NCBI GenBank assembly: GCA_009684515.1
Contig: WKKS01000005.1
Location: forward strand, 124,001 to 188,000
From: Geobacter sp.
GTDB taxonomy: Bacteria; Desulfobacterota; Desulfuromonadia; Geobacterales; Pseudopelobacteraceae
Direction: 5' to 3'
Length of the DNA: 64,000 nucleotides
The stretch's first letter is position 1; each line of letters begins with the position of its first letter. A program made the translations under genes and the position numbers. Shown one piece after another: positions 18,001-26,400 of the stretch. A model generated the notes under the pieces. That model worked only from the letters and a program-made list of their open reading frames with translations. It did no database searches and was not told the origin of the DNA.

Positions 18001-20404
18001 GCGCTGTCAGCGTGCCGTAAACTGTTCCGTTGCTTTTGTCGACGATCTGCACAGAAGCCACTTTGGAAGAGATCAGGCTGCCATCCGCCGGAGGAGTATT
18101 GGTGGAGAGTGTTACGGTAACCTCTTTAATGGTGTCGCTGGCTCCACCGTTGACTTTTAAACCGAATGCGTCAACGTTTGTAGCGGCACCATTGGCAGAA
18201 ATTACGGTATTGGCCGGTTCCACCGCTCCATTGGTAAGTGTAGTAGTCGGAATGATCGTGAGTGTGGCTGATGAGGCATCCGTATTGTTGCCGATAGTTG
18301 CGCCGCCCAGCGCGCTTACCAGGCCGTTGACAATGATATTGGTTGATGGGCTTGCTGATATATCATAGGCTACCAGATAGCGTTTGGGAGCTCCGCCGAT
18401 CGCTTCTGAAAGTCCGGTTATGGTGGCACTATTGCCAACAAAAGTAGAAGTGGAACCGATCAATGTGTCAGATGCATCCAGTACACCGATGGTGTTTCCG
18501 TTGTCGGCATACAGTGAGACTTTCGAAATGTTAGCGGCAGTGGTCATGGCGTTGCCGGTTATTGTAACGCTGGTCACGGTCCGATTGGAAGTTGCGCTCA
18601 GCGTGAAGCTGTCCACCACGTTGTCAGTTGAGGAAGCCAGTACGTTGGCGTTCGGGATGGTGGAGCCGTCGCCGATGTCGACATTCGTATTTGCTGCTGC
18701 GGTTTCTTCCACAGTCAGCTGGGCGCCGACCGAGCTGCCGAGGCCAATTCCGCAGCCGCTGCGATTTACACCGATCTGGATCCCAAGGCGTGAACCGGCC
18801 GGTACGTCAGCAAAAGTCTGGCCGGCGAGTGTCATGTTGATGATCTGACTGACCTGTCCTGCGACGGTGTAGGTCGATGATACCGGCGAGTTTACTCTGG
18901 TGCCGTCAGGCTTGACGTAGAACATTGTGGCCGTGAACGTGCCGCCGGATGTTGTTGTGCTGATGCGGTAAGTCAACGAGGTGGCTTTAACCAGAGTCAT
19001 GATGCTCGAATAACCACTACTGCCGTTGTAGTAGAGGGTCGTGAAATTGTTATTGGCCTGATTCGAAGTGTAAAACCGGCCGGAGACGCTGGAGCAGGTG
19101 TGGTTTGGGTAGTTCAGCAGGCCGACCAGTCCGCCTGCGGTTGTAACGTTGCCGGCTATACACGCTGCGTTGGTAGCGGTCGGGCCGGATGTTTCAGGAA
19201 CCAGCAGCGTCTTGGTGTCGTCCCAATCCGCAGCGTATACCTTTACCACCGGGGTTCCTGTGCCGTTTATTTTCGGCATGCTTGATGAGGTGCTGGTGAC
19301 GTTTTTAGCTCCGGCAGCAGCGGTGACGGTGAAATAGGAATTATCTACTATTCGTGCTCCGATTGTCGTTGCTGCGGTGGCGGAACCTGAAATATTGAAC
19401 GTGATGAAGTATCGTTGCGGAGTTGTGGTCAGTACCTGAGGAACAGTCAATACGTAACCGGAGGCTGTTGCCTGGGTATATGAGTACGGCCCGCCGATCA
19501 GGGTGTCGGTCGGTTCGAAGCTGCCATTGCCGTTGGCGTCTTTGTAAATTGAGAAAGTAGCATCTGACAGCACAGTATTGGTACCGATTTTGTCCAGTTT
19601 TCCGCCGGTCCAGTTACTGGCAACGTTTTGGAATAGATCAAATCTGAGCATGGCGATATCGTTCTGACCGCGAATTACCGAGGTCAGGCCGCCCGCATTA
19701 TAGTCGGCAAGATTGCTGACTGTTACGGAGTTGGCGACTGCTGCCGCCTCTGAAACGGTCATGAACGAATAATCGGTGCCGTTGGTGGCGCCCCAATACA
19801 GACGGGCTTGCGAGTTGGTGCTGGTCATCCGGCATGAGATAACGACCTTGAGCCGGTGATTTGCCGCAATGGTTTTTACACCCGGGTTGCTGAACGTTAA
19901 TGGCTGAGGGGAGGTGGCGGAAGTGTGTGATTCGTCGGTACCTGTGGAAGACCAGAGCAACAGGCCGTTGTTGGCTGCCCCGGCCGGATTGTAGTCGTAA
20001 ACGTCCGCTTTCCAGTAGATCAGGTTGGCGGTGCCGTTGCGGTCACGTGTGCCGATGGTTACGGCTGGGGAAGTCAGTGTCTGGGCGGCGCCGTATGCCG
20101 GTCCATATGTGTTAATCATAACCTGCCAGTTGGTGCTGGAAGCTGCATTGACCCTGCCCTGGGTCGTATATGTACCAACCGCCATTGAAATTTTGCCGCC
20201 GGTGCCCGGGTTGGTGCTGGTAGTGCCGTCAGCGCCGACATTCACAGCCGTACTGTTGAAATAGTAGGTGTTGGTGGCAGTATCACCAATCAGCGGCTTG
20301 ATGACACCCTGGTACAGGAAGATGCCCATGAGCAGCGTGAACACGATGCAGATCTTTGCCCGCAAACTCATCCCACTGAATTGTTTAGCTATGATTCTTC
20401 CCAT
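12011..20404 (-). CDS. Giant multiheme c-type cytochrome, 34 heme motifs
   Basis: 2797 residues. A basic N-terminus and a single hydrophobic helix (about residues 16-38) suggest a signal anchor or uncleaved signal. Residues about 40-1110 are beta-rich and contain repeated adhesin-like stretches and an Ig/fibronectin III-like domain near 880-975. From about residue 1118 to the C-terminus I count 27 CXXCH, five CX4CH and two CX3CH motifs (16379-16396 and 14330-14347). The C-terminal 700 residues, including NCLD.NHRGRV and QQWN.(K/R)TPW, resemble the cytochrome at 33397-37647. The paralogue at 1-5864 shares the whole visible architecture. The gene follows the 21-motif cytochrome by 87 bp and is followed by the 20-residue peptide. 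Probably a cell-surface electron conduit; attachment and partner proteins are unknown. Confidence 0.93.
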   Translation of the reverse strand: MGRIIAKQFSGMSLRAKICIVFTLLMGIFLYQGVIKPLIGDTATNTYYFNSTAVNVGADGTTSTNPGTGGKISMAVGTYTTQGRVNAASSTNWQVMINTYGPAYGAAQTLTSPAVTIGTRDRNGTANLIYWKADVYDYNPAGAANNGLLLWSSTGTDESHTSATSPQPLTFSNPGVKTIAANHRLKVVISCRMTSTNSQARLYWGATNGTDYSFMTVSEAAAVANSVTVSNLADYNAGGLTSVIRGQNDIAMLRFDLFQNVASNWTGGKLDKIGTNTVLSDATFSIYKDANGNGSFEPTDTLIGGPYSYTQATASGYVLTVPQVLTTTPQRYFITFNISGSATAATTIGARIVDNSYFTVTAAAGAKNVTSTSSSMPKINGTGTPVVKVYAADWDDTKTLLVPETSGPTATNAACIAGNVTTAGGLVGLLNYPNHTCSSVSGRFYTSNQANNNFTTLYYNGSSGYSSIMTLVKATSLTYRISTTTSGGTFTATMFYVKPDGTRVNSPVSSTYTVAGQVSQIINMTLAGQTFADVPAGSRLGIQIGVNRSGCGIGLGSSVGAQLTVEETAAANTNVDIGDGSTIPNANVLASSTDNVVDSFTLSATSNRTVTSVTITGNAMTTAANISKVSLYADNGNTIGVLDASDTLIGSTSTFVGNSATITGLSEAIGGAPKRYLVAYDISASPSTNIIVNGLVSALGGATIGNNTDASSATLTIIPTTTLTNGAVEPANTVISANGAATNVDAFGLKVNGGASDTIKEVTVTLSTNTPPADGSLISSKVASVQIVDKSNGTVYGTLTAPTTGDDWQIATTGLLATVGTTECYVRITPKTNVVKTYNVSALAISISHTKTSYGLVIADTTSGTVTIDGEAPSNPVLTAVSGTAGGDINLSWTASTDTSGLHPTLAYKVVRGAGNAPPPTSCSTGTVVYQGTSRNFADTGLSVAQMYGYRVCATDVANNTNAGAKASAVAGIPTDCTQPPTITVNPSSAYIKPGTQTQMTVGVSNNDTGACANSTFVLSIVGAEDSVNFTTPSTFSANNLSLSSNNGAQAVTLTITAKAGAAQGAINTFRVAASKNGGAAVQSPDIVSATVSNYGAMIHSSLQLGTKKFGAWGANYSCNTCHSDSGNNIKQIKSVINTPMGNRPVVFTTTSTSTAVTSGVFGNDHRAGTVSSNVCEVCHHNTRFHQYSASKIAWKDHNNSGDCIRCHSHNKGFKGIAIGTLCTDCHGYPPTAKEEMVSPDTNALYPFATNPGAHDKHNKRNLQCMVCHSNGNHIGSSTPAGNNQINMGFAINNTNYPGFANSVTTGTFTGNNLSNTYLWSAAPGTTVLTAPNTTTCNIYCHGWSGGGGYNNVVSWTGINQVGCGSCHDATGDAPPPGGSHMRHASTSPGGNGTPCTKCHGSKFANFSSSVGHLNGKVEWDLSAVSPTALYKGANKGNTGTLAPSASYGTCSNLYCHSNVQSANGTAGPTVYSTPTWGGVTTCNSCHGNPNTTGGHPQHVSDAVTGFDCRICHGSGGDANSLNHANGKIDFDFEGLGANTTYSYGAFKLPGTGAYGTCSNSNCHGRRTMTWGPATATPLCEKCHGSASTPAFYSTAGPGSPTTGVKTDPQVGAHDQHIKSAPYNFATASDCSACHQKPAGPYSPGHIDDAVPAEMTFGTIASSGTQYSNYTSLPKYDYATRQCSNVWCHGGGMNSNTGSGLYASAVVDGGTLGTPTIPTWNTPFLTGNAATDCTRCHSYPPPAPLPGYTHYGLTVGIDCMGCHKHLNSTATGFTDPSLHINGRIDSCNTCHGRPPTDVATLANPPINALNPGFAGAHNAHFLNPNIGSNCNTCHNNYTPAMPSNQLEIGFNGFGGKVTTGTFYGYSTLTNTVYVSSSVGTTVRRSNNAALVNACSNLYCHGGGTATLAPLGGGSNIQPDWELGNDEATCGSCHGVTSTTYVTRGSHGRHAGTGAGQLGLHCANCHGKKENNYHVNGKVEWQFYSSVLRISPTASYTPATGTAGQSGNTGNLAPSAVYGTCSVYCHSDGKGTYKPVQWGSGALNCGSCHNDQTVSPTGSHLKHVTTYGISCAICHNGAGSGTVKHVNGTIDIIFNTGVAGASATYSAGNCTNIACHDNTSTPGLIWGNAGTLTTHPANCIGCHGGSVNTREAIIPQFAGQSHHVQGATLSKVTCYACHLEADSSGNINTTYHNKTANQPVNLVIWGAGSRTTGAGFITYSATGSAAGKRTQYTKLNSHCLGCHNLQNSTTTPINPFGDGKNPKSYAWDAKSIAERYNQSTTTTWGKYAATTNAAQKNITKTFSAHGSATNNKRGWDTTNGVDGVITNTSGSVNVVCFDCHNSHGTSATGIMSSYSSATGRNKGGILKSTTNAKGGYTATYAPKAGGSAAEPSKNAYNAGAALCFDCHNTATASATAPWGYNSTFGATQAIFGYRDAPYFGNNSFGTGTRYPYKNLSSAIRSSKINHGGHFGASSPLTTAVAKPINGLCTPCHDPHGITPNTAFVSDQNYAVPLLKGTWMTSPYKEDVAPVNVNEVRGGTNEASSNGVTGGSTSKPIRQLVGSTPMYFIDQNTFGTTSFNTLSNPNYGSAQNPPSWSFPNAANRITQTDAQFAGLCMQCHTKAALAPKAGLAVAPDAWKSVSRIHGTVKGWATTTAGSDGNASNAIHSYSCSKCHSPHNSNLPRLMVTNCLDFNHRGRVVSGGTISATNGTSAGSGGGTSIAGSGHQIVTGNKGDGRGRYPAGGNMRTNNNKDQNPGVWFFGLSASGSSGVFRNCHGTATGAGAAGYPNNQQWNNKTPW

Positions 20405-20491
20405 GGCGCTGCTTCCTCCCGAACTGAGTAAAGGTTTAAAATTTTATTCCGACCCGTATTGAACGGGCCGGGGCTGTTTCGTCCAATTTTG

Positions 20492-23074
20492 CTAGAGTGC
20501 CGTATGACAGCTGATGCAGTTGGTAGTTCCGTCATTGTCGCTCCACTTGACACTCTGTCCGTTATGGCAGGCCACGTTGGAGCAGGTTTTGGTGGAGCTG
20601 TTCCACATGCTGGCGGTGTCAAGCGGATTCTTGGCGGAATCGTAAGCACCGCTGACCTTATACCCCACATTTCGCTTCCATGCACTGCTGTATGGCAACA
20701 AATTGAAGCTGACCGTCCTCATCTGAGCCTTGGACTTGATGCTGACCGGCTGGAAGGCGATGTTGACTGAGCCGTTCACGTGCATCGACTTGTCGGCAAT
20801 TGTCGCCAGATTGCCGAACTGGGCGCCGACCGAGTTGCCGCTGACATGACAGGTCAGGCAGACCGGGTTGCTGTCGTTGCGGGCCGTGGTGACGGTTGCA
20901 TAGTGGCAGACATTGCAGCTGATGGTGGTGGATGTGCCGGAGTTGCCGTGGCTGCTTTTGCCGGTTGTTCCGGCGCTGGCCAGTCCGCTCGGACTGCTGT
21001 AGATCTTCATGGCATGGATGCCGATCTGATGCCCGCCAGCCGTGCTGGTGTAACCGAGGAACTTGGTGTTGTAATGGGACTTTGAACCGGCGATGCTGCT
21101 GTTAGGCGCATTGCCGTGGCAATTGGCGCAGCGGTCGCCGGTAAAGGTGCCGCCGTACCAGTTGGGAGTAGTGGCATACACCAGCGCCGCCGCATTGCCG
21201 TTACTATGGCAGTAAGCGGCCGAACAGACCACGTTTGTCTTGGTCGTGCCGGTAATGCCGCTGTTGACAAAGCCGATCCCGATTCCGGTCGCGCTGTTCT
21301 TGCTGCGCAGGGAGCCGACGCCCGCCTCATCCTTCTTGAGGGTCACATTGACCGCCCCGTTCATATGGTTGGAAATTGCAACCGGATGGCAGTTGGAACA
21401 GCCGAAGTTATATTCCCCGGCGGTTGAGCGGTTGGCGGTATAGTTGTACATGGTCGGGGTCAGGCTGTTGCTGATATGCTTGGCATGTGAACCGCTGGCC
21501 ATCAGCACCGCCAGGGAATGGCAGCCGAAACAGTTGATCGGGGTAGCCGTGCCCCAGACCGGCGTCGTTGTATTGTAATGGCAGGAAACATTGGAGCAGG
21601 TATTGAAACCGGCCCGGGGAAGCTGAGAACCGTTATAAGTGCCGGTACCGTAGAAAGGATTGATGATGATGTCAATTTTACCATTGGCGTGAGTCGTATT
21701 TGCCGCGCTATGACAGAAAGTCGCATCGCAGCTTGCACCCGAAGTCAAAGTCTTGCCGCCGATATTGTGGCAGATGGCGCACTTCATAACATCTGAAGTT
21801 CCGCCAAAAGAGAGCGCCAGGTGCTTGGTATGGCTGCCGGTGGACATGATCGAGCCGAAAGAGTGGCCGTTATCCCCCTCATGGCAGCTGCCGCAAGCGC
21901 CGGTGCCGGCATTGCCCCAGGTGGGAGTCTTGTAAACCGGCGCTCCGGTGCCGGTTGCCCCTGATTGTACGGTGGAATGGCAATAAACATTGTTACACTG
22001 TCCGAAGGCCGTTCCCGGATCTTTGGCATAAGGTGTCGCCTGTCCGCCGTAAGTGCCGTTAACGGCTGTGGTCAGGCTGTTGAACTTGATGTTGACCTTG
22101 GCGTTGACGTGGCTGGCCGGATCGATGATCGTCATGCTGTTGTTGGCAGTGGCAGCATGGCATTTGGCGCAAGCGATCGTGTTCAGGTTGGCGGCATTGA
22201 CATGCTTGGCATGGCTGCCGGTGGCCATCGTATCGCCGGAGGCGTTGTCCGATTTGTGGCAACCCTTGCAGGTCAGGCTGCTTCCCCAGGTTGCGACAGC
22301 ATTGGTCGAGAAGTTGCCGAGAGCCTTTTTGCCGTTGCTGTGGCAGTACAGATTGCTGCAGTTGCCGAAAACGTTGGTCTGGCTGGGGAGGTAGTCATTT
22401 AGCGGACCGGAATAAGAACCGCTGCCGTTGTTAGGCGCAGCAGCAAAACTGATAATCAGATTGCGCTTTCCAGCGCTGGTGGCGTGGGCAAAAGTAGTGT
22501 TATTGGAATGGCACTTCTGGCAGTTGGTTGCTCCGGCATAATACAGATCATGCTTGGCGTGGCTTCCGGCTGCACCGCTTGCTCCGCCGCTTGGTGGCAT
22601 GCCGTGACACTTGTTGCAGTCATTTGGCGAGGTGAATGCCGTGTTTCCCCAGACCGGGGTAGTCGCTTCGAAGTGACAATTTACATTGGAACAGGTACCC
22701 AAAACCGGCACTGATGTCTGGTTGAAGAAGATTCCCTTACTGTATAAAGCGCCCCCCGCTTTGGGTGAATTATTAACGTTTGACACCATCTCAATCCGTC
22801 CATTTCTGTGGTTGGAAGGGTAGGTGGAAACATTGACTCCATTGCCATGGCAGATGGTGCAACTGGACACTGCCGCTCCGGCACCCAGGTGTGTGCGGTG
22901 GTTGCCCTGGAAGCCGCCGGTGTTGACATTGCGGGTGGCCGAGTCCAGCGGACGATAGTCGGTCGGACCGGAGGTGCCGTGGCAATCGTTGCATTGCAAT
23001 GCGGCGCTCCCAGTGCTGGAAAATAGCAGAACGGTAAACAACGCGGCAGATATAGTTTTTAATGAATGTTTCAT
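20492..23074 (-). CDS. Multiheme c-type cytochrome, 21 heme motifs (copy B)
   Basis: 860 residues from the ATG at 23074, which has AGGTGGGG upstream; a GTG at 23086 is an in-frame alternative that would add four residues. The signal peptide (ending near STGSA|ALQC) is unrelated to that of copy A at 5942-8524, yet the mature protein is identical except for the penultimate residue. It carries 14 CXXCH and seven CX4CH motifs. The giant cytochrome gene lies 87 bp downstream. Identical mature proteins exported by two different signals suggest recent duplication or gene conversion, with each copy kept under its own promoter and signal. Electron-transfer function is inferred from the heme motifs. 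Confidence 0.93.
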   Translation of the reverse strand: MKHSLKTISAALFTVLLFSSTGSAALQCNDCHGTSGPTDYRPLDSATRNVNTGGFQGNHRTHLGAGAAVSSCTICHGNGVNVSTYPSNHRNGRIEMVSNVNNSPKAGGALYSKGIFFNQTSVPVLGTCSNVNCHFEATTPVWGNTAFTSPNDCNKCHGMPPSGGASGAAGSHAKHDLYYAGATNCQKCHSNNTTFAHATSAGKRNLIISFAAAPNNGSGSYSGPLNDYLPSQTNVFGNCSNLYCHSNGKKALGNFSTNAVATWGSSLTCKGCHKSDNASGDTMATGSHAKHVNAANLNTIACAKCHAATANNSMTIIDPASHVNAKVNIKFNSLTTAVNGTYGGQATPYAKDPGTAFGQCNNVYCHSTVQSGATGTGAPVYKTPTWGNAGTGACGSCHEGDNGHSFGSIMSTGSHTKHLALSFGGTSDVMKCAICHNIGGKTLTSGASCDATFCHSAANTTHANGKIDIIINPFYGTGTYNGSQLPRAGFNTCSNVSCHYNTTTPVWGTATPINCFGCHSLAVLMASGSHAKHISNSLTPTMYNYTANRSTAGEYNFGCSNCHPVAISNHMNGAVNVTLKKDEAGVGSLRSKNSATGIGIGFVNSGITGTTKTNVVCSAAYCHSNGNAAALVYATTPNWYGGTFTGDRCANCHGNAPNSSIAGSKSHYNTKFLGYTSTAGGHQIGIHAMKIYSSPSGLASAGTTGKSSHGNSGTSTTISCNVCHYATVTTARNDSNPVCLTCHVSGNSVGAQFGNLATIADKSMHVNGSVNIAFQPVSIKSKAQMRTVSFNLLPYSSAWKRNVGYKVSGAYDSAKNPLDTASMWNSSTKTCSNVACHNGQSVKWSDNDGTTNCISCHTAL
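20501..23005. repeat. 2.5 kb near-perfect direct repeat, copy B
   Basis: Partner of 5951-8455. Outside this block the two loci diverge abruptly: the signal-peptide codons on one side and the last codons plus the 77/87-bp spacer on the other are different. Confidence 0.93.
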
Positions 23075-23086
23075 GTTAAACCCCAC

Positions 23087-23355
23087 CTGTGTACATGAGT
23101 GCGCTAATATGCAAATTCTAACGGAATTAATATAGTCTAACTACCCGTTTATCCAATACAAAAACAACGTTATCTTTATCTGCATAAAATGAACCAACCG
23201 GGAGTTGTGTACTAAATTAGTTGGATTCTAATCTTTTCGTTCTGAGAGAGTAAAGCGCGATTCTAATCTGGCCATGGCAAGTTGGTTTGTATCGATCTAA
23301 GTTTGACGAAGATTTTTGTCTAACAGACTGGAGAATTATCGAGGAAAAACAGAAA
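23087..23355. other. Intergenic region upstream of cytochrome copy B
   Basis: No gene is seen. The stretch is AT-rich and unlike the region upstream of copy A, so the two identical cytochromes are likely under different control. I could not assign a confident promoter. Confidence 0.5.
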
Positions 23356-23380
23356 TGCCCCCCGGAGTGACCGGGGGGCA
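23356..23380 (-). terminator. Intrinsic terminator of the Ig-repeat protein gene
   Basis: A perfect 10-bp GC-rich stem (TGCCCCCCGG / CCGGGGGGCA) with a 5-nt loop is followed on the minus strand by TTTCTGTTTTTCC. Confidence 0.88.
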
Positions 23381-23428
23381 TCTGAATAAATCCTGTTTGG
23401 TGTGTTTACTGTGTATTGCTAAGTTGAA

Positions 23429-26400
23429 TCAGTTAATCCCGTTACTTGTATGATTCTTGTCGCCGAAACTGGACAGCAGCATATTGAAAACTGCACTCAG
23501 ACCAGAAAATCCATCATTTAACGCTTCAAGCTTATGAAATGATGAGGAACCATAGCTGTATCCGTATTTTACCGAGATACTGAAACTCTGGGTGGTGTAG
23601 GCGCCTTTGCTGTCAGAAACTTTGATTGTAACGGAGTAGGTGCCTGTGTTTGAAGGCTTCCAGGTTATCATGCCTGTACCAGAATCAATGGTCATACCGT
23701 ATGGATATTTAGTCAGTTCGAATTTAAGCTGATCACCATTCGGGTCTGAAGCTGTTACATCGTAATTATATGTCTGCTTTCTGTAGGCTGTAGTAACCGG
23801 CGATGAAGTTATTACCGGCGGATAGTTAATTGACGGAGTATTTACAGTCCATGTAAAACTCGTCGATGTGGAAAAATTGCCGTCAGAAACTGTAACAACT
23901 GTTGCGTTGTCCGGTGATGCGCTGTTTGAAATAGATCCACTGATCAAGCCTGTACTGCTGATGCTTAGACCTGACGGCAGGCCGGTAGCGCTGTAGTCGA
24001 TTGTGTTGCCGTCTGGGTCGGATGCCTGAATTTGAAGTGATACCGCATCCCCTTTGTTGTTTGTCTGATTGCCAGGGGTGCTGATCACGGGCGGATTATT
24101 AGACGTTCCCCCGTTAGCAGAAACTCGGCATGTGAATCTCTGAGTTGCCTTGCCGCCTTTGCTGTCAACTACTTCGACAGTTACGTAGTTTGAACCGGTT
24201 TGTGACTGTGATGGAACCCAGCTGATCAGGCCGGTATTAAGGTCGATGGTCATACCCGATGGCGCGGAATAAAGCCGGTAGTAAAGTGTGTCACGATTTG
24301 AATCAGTGGCAGTAACATTGTAGCTGTATGGTAATTCAGCTGTTGCGGTGGTGACCGGTGTGGAGGTGATTCTTGGAGCGTAGTTTGACGGCCGCGAGAC
24401 AACAGTCACCTTGAAGCTTTGGGTTGCTGATAGTCCGGATGGATCAACTGCCTTGACCGTGACAGAGTAAGTGCCTTTATCGGATGGATTCCAATAGATT
24501 AATCCTGTCGTTGAGTTGATTGTCATTCCGGATGGTTTTGTAGTCAAAGAGTAATTGAGTAAATCGCCGTTCGGGTCTGACGCAATAACTGGATAGTAGT
24601 AATAGCCATCTTCATAGGCGGAGGTCAGAGGTGCTGATGATATGACCGGTGCCTGCAGGAGTGGTGCGCTGTTTACGGACAGCGTGAAGCTCTGGCTGGC
24701 AGAAAGGTTGCCAGGGTCGGTAGCTGTGACGGTTATGGCATATGTTCCGGCAACACTGGTGCTCCAGCTGATAACCCCTGAGTTGCTGATACTCATGCCG
24801 CTTGGATTGCCTGCAAGAGAATAGATCAGCAACTGTTTCTCCGGATCGCTCGCAGAGACCTGATAACTGAATCCGGCTGGAGCAGTAATTGTTGCGTTGG
24901 CAATTGCCAACATAGACGGAGCCTGGTTGGGAGCCGGATTTACAGTGATGCTGACGGTTGCGGTGGCGCTGTTATAGTTGTTCGTATCAGTCGGCGTGAA
25001 AACGGTTGATAAGGATTTGATTCCAGCCTGGTTAAGGATGGTGCCGCTTGCCGGTGTATAAACAAAGCTGCCGTTTACATTGGCTGTTGCGTTTAACTGT
25101 GTTGCGGACAAGGTCGTTCCGAAATCAACAGCAGCCGGAGCAGACCAGCTAATGGTTGGAGTCGCTTTGCCTACTGCCAGCGTAACGGTTGCTGTCATGA
25201 CACTGTATGTGACACTGTCGGCTGGGGTGAAAGTGACCATTAGAACCTGGTTGCCGGCGTTCAGTATGGTTCCGGCGATTTGGTTGTAGACGAAGTCGCC
25301 CGGGACGTTTGCTGTTGCATTCAACTGTGCCGCGGAAAGAACCGTGCCGTAGGTGATTGGCGTCGGGGTGGCCCAAGTGATGACCGGCTTTTGTTTGCCG
25401 TTGACAGTGATGCTGACAGACGCATTGGCGTTGTTGTAGTTGATATTGTCGTTAGGTGTGAATGTCACCATGAGAGTCTGGATACCCTCAGTACTCATGA
25501 TAGTACCATCAGCTGGCGTGTAGACAAACGAACCTGATACGCTAGCGGTAGCATTCAGCTGTGTTGCAGATAATGCTGTTCCCAGGTTGATCGCTGCCGG
25601 AGTCGCCCAAGAAACCGTCGGAGTAGCCTTGGCGATCGTCAGGGTCCCGGTTGCGCTGCCGGAGAAGTCAGCATCTGTTATCGTCGCCACCACGGCATAA
25701 GAACCGGCCGCTGTCGGAGCGGTGCTGCTTCCGGCATAAGTAACACTGGTGTTGAGGCCTGCTGGATTTGTGGTGGCAGTTATTGATTTGGTGGACCCAC
25801 TATAGATTTGATTTAGATTGCCTAGTGTGACAGTTGCGGTGGCTTTGTTGACAGTCAGAACTACAGTCGCGGTAGCATTGTTGTAAGTGGTAGTGTCAGT
25901 CGGAGTAAAGGTGGCCGTCAAGGTTTTGTTACCAGAGGTCAACAATGTTCCAGCAGCCGGAGAATATACAAATGTGCCTGAAACATTGGCCGTAGCGTTC
26001 AGTTGAGTTGATGTCAGCGTAGTCCCGTAAGTAATAGGTGCCGGGTTGGCCCACGTTATAACAGGAGTTTGTTTGGCGACTGTACCTACAGTAATGTTAA
26101 AGCTGTACGTGGCGATGCCACCCAAGCCGTCACTTACCTGCGCTGTAACTGCATGTACCTGATTGTTCTGAGCCGTTGTTGGAGTCCATCCAATTACGCC
26201 GGTTGTACCAATGGTCATGCCTGTCGGATTCGTTGTCAGGCTGTAGGATAGGGCGTCTCCATCCGGATCGGAGGCGACTACCGGATAGCTGTAGAACACC
26301 CCAACAGTGGCAGTTGCTGCCGGCAGTGTAGCACTTGAGATCACTGGTGGATTGTTGACATGAGTAACTGTGATATTGAAATCCTGAAAAACATAATGCC

